Below, one piece after another: positions 28,422-36,601 of a stretch of DNA of 64,000 bases; the stretch's first letter is position 1, and every line of letters starts with the position of its first letter. Position numbers and translations under genes: made by a program. The notes under the pieces were generated by a model. The model did no database searches and had not been told where the DNA came from. It saw nothing but the letters and a program-made list of their open reading frames with translations. The DNA is from Pedobacter cryoconitis (lineage in GTDB: Bacteria; Bacteroidota; Bacteroidia; Sphingobacteriales; Sphingobacteriaceae). The stretch spans positions 1,798,001 through 1,862,000 of the forward strand of contig NZ_CP014504.1 of NCBI RefSeq assembly GCF_001590605.1, written 5' to 3'.

Positions 28422-28932
28422 CGCGCCTGATTTTCGGTAGATACTTCATAAAAATATAACCGCTGTTCCATGTCCAGTACATTCCATCCAGCATACCTCC
28501 TGAAATATCAAGTGCGCCGGTACGTCTGCTGATATCCATGGTACTTCTCAGGCTATCCACTCCAATCGTAAATGTAATGGCTGAGTATTTCCCTTCAGGA
28601 ACGTAAACATTGATTTTTTTGCTGGCTGAATCATTTTCTTTAATTAGAAAATAACTACTATCCTGTGGGATTATATAAGTTTTTCCACCTTTTTCATGAA
28701 GTTTAATATTACTGATAAAATAGTTGAAAGTGGTGATATTGAACTTTTCTCCAGCCTCGTTAGTATAGGATTCATCGTGTAACTTCAGCGGCTTTTCCCC
28801 TACTACATTATTGAATTCCAGGGTCAGCTTCGAAAGACCTTCAGGGGCAGGGGTTGATTGGGCGTCTGAGTTTAAATGGATTACAAATAATCCTGACAAT
28901 AAGAGGATCGTTTTAATAATTTGATTTTTCAT
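28363..28932 (-). CDS. MbnP-like protein, C-terminally shortened
   Basis: Start taken at 28932 (MKNQIIKTILLLSGLFVIHL, signal peptide); an upstream ATG at 28983 adds 17 unlikely residues. About 189 residues follow the MbnP domain: LTLEFNNVVGEKPLKLHDES, ISNIKLHEKGG, YFLIKEND, ITFTIGVDSLRS and MYWTWNSGYIFMK. After GYIFMK the family normally has an EGTSP-type loop and about 60 more residues including a His-Gly pair. Here the frame runs into the start of the peroxidase gene for 59 bp and stops. A deletion joining the two genes is likely. Copper binding may be impaired. Confidence 0.8.
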   Translation of the reverse strand: MKNQIIKTILLLSGLFVIHLNSDAQSTPAPEGLSKLTLEFNNVVGEKPLKLHDESYTNEAGEKFNITTFNYFISNIKLHEKGGKTYIIPQDSSYFLIKENDSASKKINVYVPEGKYSAITFTIGVDSLRSTMDISRRTGALDISGGMLDGMYWTWNSGYIFMKYLPKIRRGEKEAFDSVIPVFHSDSVI

Positions 28933-29045
28933 TCCTTTAAAGAGCGCACCTGTTAAATTTGGTACACTGATGCAAAGAAACAAACAGCCTATTAGGAAGA
29001 AGCTACACTTTTGCCGTATTTAATTACACTTATAAGCGTTCTTAT

Positions 29046-29071
29046 AAAAAGCGGCTGTTTAGCCGCTTTTT
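29046..29071. terminator. Bidirectional terminator
   Basis: GCGGCT-GTTT-AGCCGC stem flanked by five A's and five T's, so it can work on either strand. It lies 19 bp after the AraC gene (minus strand) and upstream of the MbnP-like gene, separating the two transcripts. Confidence 0.85.
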
Positions 29072-29089
29072 ACCCTATTAAGTATTTAT

Positions 29090-29941
29090 TCAGGTTAAAT
29101 GGATTGCATTTTGAAATTTTTTGGGAGTTGAACCAGCATACTTTTTAAAAAACCGGTTAAAATAGCCATCTGTTTCAAATCCCAGTTCCCAGGCGACTTC
29201 CCTTACAGTAATATCTGACCAGTAGAGCAGTCTTTTTGCTTCTGTAAATAAACGTTCATCTATCAGTTGCTTGGGCGTTTTATGGCTTGCATTTTTAACA
29301 AGCTGATTCAGAACTTCAGTAGTGATATTTAATTCGTTAGCATAGAATTTGACCTGATGGTTGTGTTTGTAATGCTTTTTCAACACCTCTTTAAAATGAG
29401 TAAATAGGTCCTGCTTGTGACTAACACCTTTGCTGGTTTCTTCGCTAAGTCTGGCACATTGAATCAAAATTATATTAAGCAGACATTTAATGATTTCAAA
29501 ATCCTGTTGATTACCCTTACTATTTTCTAACTGGATTAATTGTACATACTTGTCCAGCTCGGTTAATGCTGAATCAGACAGTTTAATGTGAGATTGTGAA
29601 AAAACAGTTTCCAGATAATTTCCCAGTTTTTTGTTCTGACTGTGCACAAAGTCGGCAGAGAACGCCATTGAGGTTATTTTGCAATCCTTAAGCTCATTAT
29701 GAATATGAACCTGATCAATATTCAATAATAACAAGGCCGGAGCCTGTATTTCCTGCGCTTGTAAATCAACAAAGTGTGTTACTTTTCCTTCGTATAAAAG
29801 GTTAAGACAATAGTAATTATGGCTGTGCGGATCTTTAAAGGGTTCAATGGAATTATCCTCACGTTCTCTTGAACGTAAAAGGAAATGGGCTTGTCCTTTC
29901 TTTTTGAAGTCTATATTATACTTCGGTATTTTTTCCTCCAT
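29090..29941 (-). CDS. AraC family transcriptional regulator
   Basis: 283 residues. An N-terminal cupin-like AraC_binding domain (residues 1-140, DPHSHNYYCLNLLYEGKVTH) precedes the double HTH (about 185-283: KFYANELNITTEVLNQLVKN, ITVREVAWELGFETDGYFNR). It is complete, unlike the remnant at 2101-2381. It has its own terminator, so the downstream MbnP-peroxidase genes are a separate transcript that it may control. Confidence 0.92.
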   Translation of the reverse strand: MEEKIPKYNIDFKKKGQAHFLLRSREREDNSIEPFKDPHSHNYYCLNLLYEGKVTHFVDLQAQEIQAPALLLLNIDQVHIHNELKDCKITSMAFSADFVHSQNKKLGNYLETVFSQSHIKLSDSALTELDKYVQLIQLENSKGNQQDFEIIKCLLNIILIQCARLSEETSKGVSHKQDLFTHFKEVLKKHYKHNHQVKFYANELNITTEVLNQLVKNASHKTPKQLIDERLFTEAKRLLYWSDITVREVAWELGFETDGYFNRFFKKYAGSTPKKFQNAIHLT

Positions 29942-30041
29942 GATAGGTCATTATTTATGGCATCAGTATGCTACATCCAGGGATTCCTGGACGCATTCTT
30001 TCTTCTTCCAGCCTAAGCTGATTATTCTAAAGGACAGAAGA

Positions 30042-30419
30042 TTACTGAGGAGGATGGAAAATACCATTTGCATATTGACTCAAATACAAAAAGCAACCGG
30101 CATAAAATTTACGTTTCAGCTCACTGGTTTCCACAACAGGTGAAAAAATTACGCGCAATGGCCTTACTATAAAATTAAGTTCCAAAGCTTTAAGTAAACG
30201 CTGCTGATCTTGTTTTTTCTCGTTTTGTTCTGCTTGCTTAATTTTTTTCATCAAGTAGCATTTACCGTTACAATGCATTTGTGGACGCATCCGGTTTTCA
30301 CAAAGATTTTCGACGATGTACTTTTTATTGATTTTAAAACCCAAATAGGTACAATAGCGAGACATACTGGTACCTATCAGCGCTATAAAAATGAATAATG
30401 AAATTGTTATTTTCAGCAC
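30042..30419 (-). CDS. Small exported CxGKC-motif protein
   Basis: 125 residues with an N-terminal hydrophobic segment (LKITISLFIFIALIGTS). Then comes a conserved-looking block, INKKYIVENLCENRMRPQMH, followed by CNGKCYLMKKIKQ, and a highly charged helix. I have seen this Cys...HCxGKC layout in small Bacteroidota proteins near metal-uptake genes. Metal binding is an inference from the three Cys and one His. Its place near MbnP-like and diheme genes supports a copper link. Function is not established. Confidence 0.65.
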   Translation of the reverse strand: MLKITISLFIFIALIGTSMSRYCTYLGFKINKKYIVENLCENRMRPQMHCNGKCYLMKKIKQAEQNEKKQDQQRLLKALELNFIVRPLRVIFSPVVETSELKRKFYAGCFLYLSQYANGIFHPPQ

Positions 30420-30453
30420 CGTGCAAGATAATCAATGTAAGATCATAATAAAT

Positions 30454-30564
30454 TTATTTTGCAAATTTCTTTGAACCTGCAATACAAAGAATTACACCTG
30501 CTGTGACAGCTAAGATCTCTATGTTTACCTTGCTTAAGCTATACAGGATAATATCATCAAACAT
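30454..30564 (-). CDS. Candidate 36-aa single-span membrane protein
   Basis: An ATG at 30564 lies 2 bp after the esterase stop on the same strand and runs to TAA at 30454. The product starts MFDDIILYSLSKVN, has one hydrophobic helix (ILAVTAGVILCIAG) and ends SKKFAK, giving a basic cytoplasmic tail. The tight spacing and membrane-protein layout favour translation by coupling with the esterase gene. It could also be chance. Confidence 0.35.
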   Translation of the reverse strand: MFDDIILYSLSKVNIEILAVTAGVILCIAGSKKFAK

Positions 30565-30566
30565 TT

Positions 30567-32102
30567 CTAGTGATGACCATATTGAAGATTTAATGGTATA
30601 GATCCCGCATTTTTAGTAGGTATGGTGCTTGGCGTGAGATAAGTAAGTTTCAATTTATAACCATCATTTTTATGGAAGGATTCTAAGCGAATGGGATAAA
30701 ACCCTTTTTTTAATGGTACTATATAGGTGCACAGCTGATTATTGGAAGTAGTCATTCTCATTAATAAACGTTTGCCAAGAAAGAAGTTTGCTTCTTCACC
30801 GTTTTCCAGTATGAATATATAATAACCATCTTCCTTTGCTTCAAGTTGTCCATCAATCACTACAGCAATATTGTCTTTTTTCTGGATTTTATCCAGCTTA
30901 AAATCGCCATTTGTTATTCCTGTCTTCACTGGATTTTTTAAATCTTTAAAGTCAGGCCATTTCTCCCATTTACCTTCGTAATAAGCATAATTAAAACCAC
31001 CTGCTTTTACATTTTTCTTTTTTGAAATAGGATTTAGTGTTTTTCCGGCTATAAAATCTCCGGATACAACCTGATTATATCGGGCTCTGGCAGTAAAATT
31101 TTCAGTAGTAACCTTTGCCGCAGCAGTTAAAGTTATTTCATGTTTCATTTTATTTGACAAAATAGTGGGCATTGTCCCATCGAGCGTGTAATTAACAGTT
31201 GTAGTGTCATTAAAATACCACAATTTTATAGGTTTATCCTTCAATATTATGCCATTCCTTGGGTGAAATTCTGCCTTATTATCAAAACCTGCATAAGAGA
31301 ATTTCAAGCCGTCATAAGTACTTTTCAGCCTTATAGAATTGTGTGATTCGTTCGGGTAAGCTATACTTTTCCAGGTTAATCCTGCAGGTGCGTAATTTTT
31401 AAGGATAGTATTCATGGTATCAATTTTCATTACTTTACCCTGCTCACCTTCTCTTCCACTCATGAAAAATGTAATAGCTAAACCTCCTAGTCCAGGTAAT
31501 TTACTGGATGCAATTTTTTGGATATAACATTTGTCCCACCAAAGACTTGGATCGACTGCAATATATGATTTAAAAGTTTTTGGTTCATTCAATAGTGCAT
31601 AAGCGACGAACATGCCACCTAATGAATGTCCCCATAATGCATTTTCTCCATTTGAGGGATATTTTTGATCGATATAAGGAATAAGTTCATTTTTAAGAAA
31701 ACCCAAAAAATTAGCTGCTCCACCTGAAGTTGACCAACCTTCAAGATGTGTTGGAGTCAGGTCTTTATTCCGATCGATACCCAAAACGCTGACAATTATT
31801 GTTGGGGGCATAAAGGATATTTCTTCTAAAAAATGTTGGGTTTCTTTGATTAATCCAGTATTCCAATTGCCACCATCCAGTACATAGAGTACATCATACT
31901 TGCGATCACTGCCAGGCTTATAATCCTGGGGAAGAAATATCTCTACTTGCCTTTGTTCTTTTAGAAATTTCGAGTTTAAAGAATCAAGCTTTCCATTATC
32001 AATTTTTCTAATGACGGTATCTTGTGCCTTAGCCGGATTCAACAAACCACTAATCACTAAAATCAGTACACAAAAGAAGCGAGATATGTTTTTTATTTCC
32101 AT
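30567..32102 (-). CDS. Exported esterase (Esterase_D-type alpha/beta hydrolase) with PA14 domain
   Basis: 511 residues with signal peptide (RFFCVLILVISGLLNPAKAQ). Alpha/beta hydrolase core: YDVLYVLDGGNWN, the nucleophile Ser in ALWGHSLGGMF (about 159), ending near residue 260 with the His in PNESHNSIR. A chitobiase/FN3-associated module follows (LWYFNDTTTVNYTLDGTMPT), then a PA14-like domain (about 370-505; EAKEDGYYIFILENGEEANF). It probably removes acyl groups from polysaccharide outside the cell. It lies next to the pectate lyase gene, so pectin or an attached hemicellulose is a plausible substrate. Confidence 0.85.
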   Translation of the reverse strand: MEIKNISRFFCVLILVISGLLNPAKAQDTVIRKIDNGKLDSLNSKFLKEQRQVEIFLPQDYKPGSDRKYDVLYVLDGGNWNTGLIKETQHFLEEISFMPPTIIVSVLGIDRNKDLTPTHLEGWSTSGGAANFLGFLKNELIPYIDQKYPSNGENALWGHSLGGMFVAYALLNEPKTFKSYIAVDPSLWWDKCYIQKIASSKLPGLGGLAITFFMSGREGEQGKVMKIDTMNTILKNYAPAGLTWKSIAYPNESHNSIRLKSTYDGLKFSYAGFDNKAEFHPRNGIILKDKPIKLWYFNDTTTVNYTLDGTMPTILSNKMKHEITLTAAAKVTTENFTARARYNQVVSGDFIAGKTLNPISKKKNVKAGGFNYAYYEGKWEKWPDFKDLKNPVKTGITNGDFKLDKIQKKDNIAVVIDGQLEAKEDGYYIFILENGEEANFFLGKRLLMRMTTSNNQLCTYIVPLKKGFYPIRLESFHKNDGYKLKLTYLTPSTIPTKNAGSIPLNLQYGHH

Positions 32103-32234
32103 AGTATTTAATAGACTGGATATCCGGAGAAATGTTACGCTATTCTTATTTATATTGAGATTTTGTAGCGTAATAATGAGTCTTAGCGTTTAGCGATATT
32201 AAACAGACATTATATTATTAATCAATTCACCGCT

Positions 32235-32630
32235 ATGAAGTATTTACTTGCACTATCAGCAGCAGCGCTAATCTGCTTTTCTTCCGCTAATTCATTTGCA
32301 CAAAAGAAGACAACCGCTCAAAAGCAAAAAATCAACCCTACTAAACAAGCTAATTTTTATTGGGCAGGCGTGCTGCAAAAACAAGGAATTACTTCTTATC
32401 AGTACGGAACGCATATATTGAATGGTATGGCTTTATCCGGGAAGCCTGATCAGCCGGAAACTACATTTGCACTAAGGGCAGGCAAAAAGATAAATTTAGA
32501 TAAGTATGCTGGCAAAAAAGTCATTATCATTGGCAAGAAGGTTGAGGGTTATCCGTTAGAACTTGGCCCTGAGCTTATTGAGGTATCAGCAATCGAACTG
32601 GATAAGGTTGTGAAGATCAATATGAACTAA
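32235..32630 (+). CDS. Small secreted hypothetical protein, 131 aa
   Basis: Signal peptide MKYLLALSAAALICFSSANS then FAQ, Lys-rich linker, then a beta-rich domain (YWAGVLQKQGITSYQYGTHI, KINLDKYAGKKVIIIGKKVE). The layout is like small OB-fold periplasmic proteins, but I recognise no family. It is followed by a strong hairpin terminator and is divergent from the esterase. Confidence 0.7.
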   Translation: MKYLLALSAAALICFSSANSFAQKKTTAQKQKINPTKQANFYWAGVLQKQGITSYQYGTHILNGMALSGKPDQPETTFALRAGKKINLDKYAGKKVIIIGKKVEGYPLELGPELIEVSAIELDKVVKINMN

Positions 32631-32660
32631 TTTAGTCCCGGTCAGTACCCTGTTTTATTT

Positions 32661-32695
32661 TCCGCAATCGTTACCGGCATCGATTGCGGATTTTT
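32661..32695 (+). terminator. Terminator after the 131-aa gene, built from operator sequence
   Basis: A 10-bp perfect stem (TCCGCAATCG/CGATTGCGGA), 10-nt loop and T5 tract, 30 bp after the stop. Both arms match the LacI-type operator seen elsewhere in this locus, so the hairpin and the operator for the pectate lyase gene share the same bases. Confidence 0.8.
32675..32690 (+). promoter_or_regulatory. LacI-type operator upstream of the pectate lyase gene
   Basis: CGGCATCGATTGCGGA matches 14 of 16 positions of the operator upstream of SusC and GH28. A TAG that could begin a -7 element (TAGATTAA, 32733-32740) starts exactly 42 nt downstream, the same spacing as at the three other sites. The last bases differ from TAGnnTTG, so the core promoter is weaker evidence than the operator. 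Confidence 0.6.
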
Positions 32696-32764
32696 ATTTC
32701 CCTGTTTAATTTCTTTTCATTTTTTCAATGATTAGATTAATAATTAACCAATTATAAATCTAAT

Positions 32765-33883
32765 ATGAAAAACATGAAAACAAGAGCAAACTACTTGACC
32801 TCTTCAGCTATGGCTTTATGCATAGCCTTTATTTCTTTTGGCTGCCAGAAAAGTAATGATCCGGGCGCAAGCACCGAAAACTCAGGTACAACTCAGGCGA
32901 AAACAGCAACCGAGGCTACTTGTGTTGTGCAAGGATGGGCCTCCCAAAATGGAGGGACTACGGGTGGTGGGACAGCAACGCCAACGGTTGTAACCAATTA
33001 TGCAGCTTTAAAAGCTGCCATACAAAATGTTAATGTGAAAGTGGTACAAGTTAATGGAACGATTACAATACCAGCTGCCGGAAGGATCTCTTTCCAGGAC
33101 CAGACAGGAAAAACCATCTTTGGTTCTGCCGGAGCAAAGCTAGTCTCCAATGATCAAAGCAAAGCTAATTCTGGTATTATTAATGTTAAAAGATGTACTA
33201 ACATTATTATCAGGAACCTGATCTTCGAAGGCCCTGGCGCTTATGATACTGACGGCTGGGATAACGCAATAATAGACGCGAGTACAAATGTATGGGTTGA
33301 TCATTGTGAGTTCAGAGATGGTGTTGATGGCAACTTTGATATCAAAAATATCTCTGATTATATCACAGTTTCTAATTGCAAATTTGCCTATGTAAAACCT
33401 CCGAAAGCAGGTGGTTCGGGTGGTTCAGATGATCATCGTTTTTCAGGACTGATCGGTTCAAGTGATGGCGCTACGGCAGATAGAAACCGTTTACGTGTTA
33501 CATTTGTACGTTGCTGGTGGGCAGAGGGTTGTGTAGCCAGAATGCCTAGGGTAAGGTTTGGCAAAGTGCATCTTGTCAACAATTATTTTAACAGTACAGT
33601 AAGTAAAAGCTGTATACAGGCAGGCTTTGAAGCAAATATTCTGGCAGAAGCGAACGTATTCGAAAACGTTAAGAATCCTGTTGACTTAATGGATAATACC
33701 TCTACTGCTGTTCAGCTTAAAAACAATACATTTACCAATGTAACCGGAAGTATATCGGGCAATGGTAATACAGCATTTACGCCTTCTTACAATATTTCAA
33801 CACTGAATTCATCCAGTGTCAAAGCTGCAGTCACTTCATCAAATGGTGCAGGTGCTACAGTTGGTGGTAATAATTGTTCCTGA
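32765..33883 (+). CDS. Pectate lyase (PL1 family), lipoprotein
   Basis: 372 residues. Lipobox near IAFISFGC (Cys about 27), so anchored in the envelope, possibly on the surface. Right-handed beta-helix signatures of PL1: VWVDHCEFRDGVDGNFDIKN, ITVSNCKFAYV, DDHRFSGLIGSSDG, and the catalytic Arg region ARMPRVRFGKVHLVNNYF. The Asp residues before it are the usual calcium ligands. It cuts polygalacturonate by beta-elimination, giving unsaturated ends suited to the GH105 gene nearby. Preceded by a LacI-type operator and followed by a terminator. Confidence 0.92.
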   Translation: MKNMKTRANYLTSSAMALCIAFISFGCQKSNDPGASTENSGTTQAKTATEATCVVQGWASQNGGTTGGGTATPTVVTNYAALKAAIQNVNVKVVQVNGTITIPAAGRISFQDQTGKTIFGSAGAKLVSNDQSKANSGIINVKRCTNIIIRNLIFEGPGAYDTDGWDNAIIDASTNVWVDHCEFRDGVDGNFDIKNISDYITVSNCKFAYVKPPKAGGSGGSDDHRFSGLIGSSDGATADRNRLRVTFVRCWWAEGCVARMPRVRFGKVHLVNNYFNSTVSKSCIQAGFEANILAEANVFENVKNPVDLMDNTSTAVQLKNNTFTNVTGSISGNGNTAFTPSYNISTLNSSSVKAAVTSSNGAGATVGGNNCS

Positions 33884-33895
33884 TCTTAATATAGG

Positions 33896-33930
33896 AAGGA
33901 AGTGTAGCCTTTACCAGGCTACACTTCCTT
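33896..33930. terminator. Terminator between pectate lyase and Rpn-like genes
   Basis: A 15-bp perfect stem (AAGGAAGTGTAGCCT with its complement) and a 5-nt loop, then T's on the plus strand. It lies 12 bp after the pectate lyase stop and 8 bp from the convergent gene's stop, so it probably serves both. Confidence 0.88.
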
Positions 33931-33937
33931 TTTACAT

Positions 33938-34840
33938 TTAAAGACTTTCTATTTCTTCCCTGGAGAGCGCAGTAAATCCGGCAATTTTATCAATATCAAA
34001 ATTCTCTTCCTTCATTTTTCCTGCGATAGCCAGCGCAGTTTCATGTTTACCTTGCTCAAGGCCTTGCTCTATCCCTTCTTCCTTCCCTTTTTCTATTCCT
34101 TCTCTTATTCCTCTGCGTTCTGCAGATTTAAGCCGGCTATAATCGTCCTCTTCCCGCTGTAAAATCGAGTCGTATACAAATTGTTGTTCTGGTGATAATT
34201 TCTTCATTTCGGCGATATTAAATATTTTTTCAAAAACACGTTTGTCCAGGTATTTAGGAATCTGATCCAGGCTGTGCATGTGCTTAAGCAGATAAACCCA
34301 TTTGTCCAGCTCATTTTCCAGTTCATTTTCTTTCTTTCCAAATTTAGGCAGTTCCAAAAACTTAAATCCCAGTCCATTGTGGAATATTTTACCTGTACCG
34401 GTATTGACCAGTGAAATGCTTTGCAAATAATGGTCACTCAGGCAATTCTTCCTATTAAAATCCAGGATCGCAATCAGGAAAACCTCTTTCATCTTAACTT
34501 CCCAATGCCGGTTACTCTTTAACTTTTGCTGATGGATCAGCCGGCTCAGGTAAAAAATGCAGCGGTCTTCAAAATTATCATGATCTGCCCGCTGCATTTC
34601 TACAATGAACTGTTCTCCGGTGTCCCCGGTACACAGCAAATCGAAACTTACCTTTTTATGTTCCCTCTCATCCCCGGCAAGTTCAGTTGGGTTGTAGACA
34701 AGATCGGTAATGTGTTTTTCTCCTTCAAACAAGGCGTTTAAAAAAGCAATCATGATCTCTTTATTGGGTTCGCCACCGAAAAGATGTTTGAATCCAAAAT
34801 CTGTTAATGGATCAATGTATTTATTTGTACTAGCTGACAT
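33938..34840 (-). CDS. Rpn-family PD-(D/E)XK nuclease / transposase-like protein
   Basis: 300 residues. Starts SASTNKYIDPLTDFGFKHLF, then FLNALFEGEKHITDL and the core FDLLCTGDTGEQFIVEMQRA, where D and ExQ form the PD-(D/E)XK site. The C-terminus carries glycine-spaced repeats (GIEKGKEEGIEQGLEQGKHE) typical of the family. Rpn proteins are DNases that promote RecA-independent recombination. It interrupts the pectin locus between PL1 and SusD and has its own terminator. No inverted repeats or target duplication were seen. Confidence 0.9.
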   Translation of the reverse strand: MSASTNKYIDPLTDFGFKHLFGGEPNKEIMIAFLNALFEGEKHITDLVYNPTELAGDEREHKKVSFDLLCTGDTGEQFIVEMQRADHDNFEDRCIFYLSRLIHQQKLKSNRHWEVKMKEVFLIAILDFNRKNCLSDHYLQSISLVNTGTGKIFHNGLGFKFLELPKFGKKENELENELDKWVYLLKHMHSLDQIPKYLDKRVFEKIFNIAEMKKLSPEQQFVYDSILQREEDDYSRLKSAERRGIREGIEKGKEEGIEQGLEQGKHETALAIAGKMKEENFDIDKIAGFTALSREEIESL

Positions 34841-34950
34841 AATTCTTATTGATTTAGGTCAAGCTACTCCAATTTTATATTTAAAAGGTAATTAATATCT
34901 CTATTGTGAATAATTAAATCAATAAAGAAATTGTCAGCTACTAATATTCA

Positions 34951-36585
34951 TTATTGATATCCAGGATTCTGCGTGAATTCACTTTCATTGGTTACTGCAT
35001 CAACTTGTGTTCTTGGAATAGGTCTGACTAGATTAAAATCAGTTATACTTTTCGCATCAGGGTTAAATGCTTTGACCCGTTCCTGTAGTTTGCCAGTCCT
35101 TTTCAGATCAAACCATCGTATTTGTTCACCAGCAAATTCTCTTGCCCGTTCATCCAATATAAAATCCAGGGTAACCTGAGCTGGTGTAATTTGCATAGCT
35201 GCGACTTTACCCGGTTTTGCTGCTCTGGTACGTATTACGTTTAAATAAGTTGCTGCAGCTCCCGGATTGCCCAGGTTAAATTCAGCCTCAGCTGCAATCA
35301 GATATAATTCTGCAAAACGGATGACAAAGACATCTCTAGCACTTTGAGCTTCATTAATGCTTGTTCTGGTAGGGTCCGCAAACTTACTCAAAGAAACGTA
35401 ATGTAATTGATCTTTAACAGATCCGTTAGCATTGTAAACAGCATTGCGATCAAATACTTTATACAATTTACCTGCAGATGGAAAAACTTTTTTAGTGGCC
35501 AGAATAGCGGTATCTCCTATTTTCATCCCTGCTGGCCTGGTCGTACCATTTGCATACCATACCGTTTGAAATGAGCCTTCATACCTGGAATCATTCTCGT
35601 CATATAAATCCAATAAAAAGCGGGTAGGCATATAACGGTCAAATGGCCTTCCATTAGCGAGGTCACGCAACATACCAGGTTGATCATCGTATTTCATGGC
35701 GTATAACATATGTCCGCTATTGCTACCCCTGCTATGCCCTAATGGATTGAGAATCGGATCTATAAGATCATTCAATGATAGATTTGTTGAATAATTAACG
35801 GTATAAACGACTTCCTTGTTTTTGAGATTCGACATTTTCCAGAGGTCGGCATAGGCAGGTAATAAGGTAAAGCCATAACCGCCATTAATTACCGCCATTG
35901 CCATATCTTTTGCTTCCGTATTTTTCTTTTGTGTAAGATACATTCTTGACAGAAAAGCCTGAGCAGCTGGTTTGGTCACTCTTCCATAATCTGCAGTGGT
36001 TGAAGGTAAATTAGCAACAGCAAATAACAAATCATCAATGATTTGCTTATTAAAAGTTTCGACTGGTGTTTTATTCGCCGTTGTGATTACGCCCTGGGTT
36101 TCATTTAATGAAAAATGGACTCCTCCCCAGGTTTCAACAATATGCCAATAATAAAATGCACGCAGAAACTTTAGTTCAGCTTCTCTTATAGGTCTGGCAG
36201 TGGAGGACAAGCCTGCTCCTGCAATCTTGTTTATTCCTGCGTTGCACAAATTAACAGCAGCATATAATTGTTGCCATTCTGTAGTAATAGCGGCGTTAGT
36301 TCCCTGGAGATTTATATATTGGGTTAAATCAGTGTTGATATCGCCAGCTCCGCTCATCCAGAGATCTGTTCCCATTTCAGAAATACTATGACCTTCTTCT
36401 TTTCCATACCACCAACGCTGGTAGGAATAAGCAGCATTCACCAGCGTTTCAAATCCTGCTGGCGTAGTATAGACACTTTCAGCAGTAATTCCTGAAGGGT
36501 TATTTTCTACAAGTGATTTTTTACAGGAGATCATTACAGATAATCCCGCAAAGACGATCAGGCCTTTATATATATAATGTTTCAT
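34951..36585 (-). CDS. SusD/RagB family glycan-binding lipoprotein
   Basis: About 544 residues, starting at the ATG at 36585 (MKHYIYKGLIVFAGLSVMIS, lipobox Cys next) because the longer frame overlaps the SusC end with an unlikely leader. SusD features: NPSGITAESVYTTPAGFETL, TPR-like helices (ELKFLRAFYYWHIVETWGGV), and the C-terminal LDFILDERAREFAGEQIRWF. It caps the SusC channel on the outer surface and binds oligosaccharide. It follows susC by 16 bp. The neighbouring pectinolytic genes suggest pectin fragments as ligand. Confidence 0.94.
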   Translation of the reverse strand: MKHYIYKGLIVFAGLSVMISCKKSLVENNPSGITAESVYTTPAGFETLVNAAYSYQRWWYGKEEGHSISEMGTDLWMSGAGDINTDLTQYINLQGTNAAITTEWQQLYAAVNLCNAGINKIAGAGLSSTARPIREAELKFLRAFYYWHIVETWGGVHFSLNETQGVITTANKTPVETFNKQIIDDLLFAVANLPSTTADYGRVTKPAAQAFLSRMYLTQKKNTEAKDMAMAVINGGYGFTLLPAYADLWKMSNLKNKEVVYTVNYSTNLSLNDLIDPILNPLGHSRGSNSGHMLYAMKYDDQPGMLRDLANGRPFDRYMPTRFLLDLYDENDSRYEGSFQTVWYANGTTRPAGMKIGDTAILATKKVFPSAGKLYKVFDRNAVYNANGSVKDQLHYVSLSKFADPTRTSINEAQSARDVFVIRFAELYLIAAEAEFNLGNPGAAATYLNVIRTRAAKPGKVAAMQITPAQVTLDFILDERAREFAGEQIRWFDLKRTGKLQERVKAFNPDAKSITDFNLVRPIPRTQVDAVTNESEFTQNPGYQ

Positions 36586-36601
36586 TTCGATGAGTTTGAG
36601 T

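Noticed and set aside
33938..34840. Insertion sequence at the Rpn-like gene
   Set aside because: The family is transposase-like, but I found no terminal inverted repeats or target duplication, so only the gene is reported.
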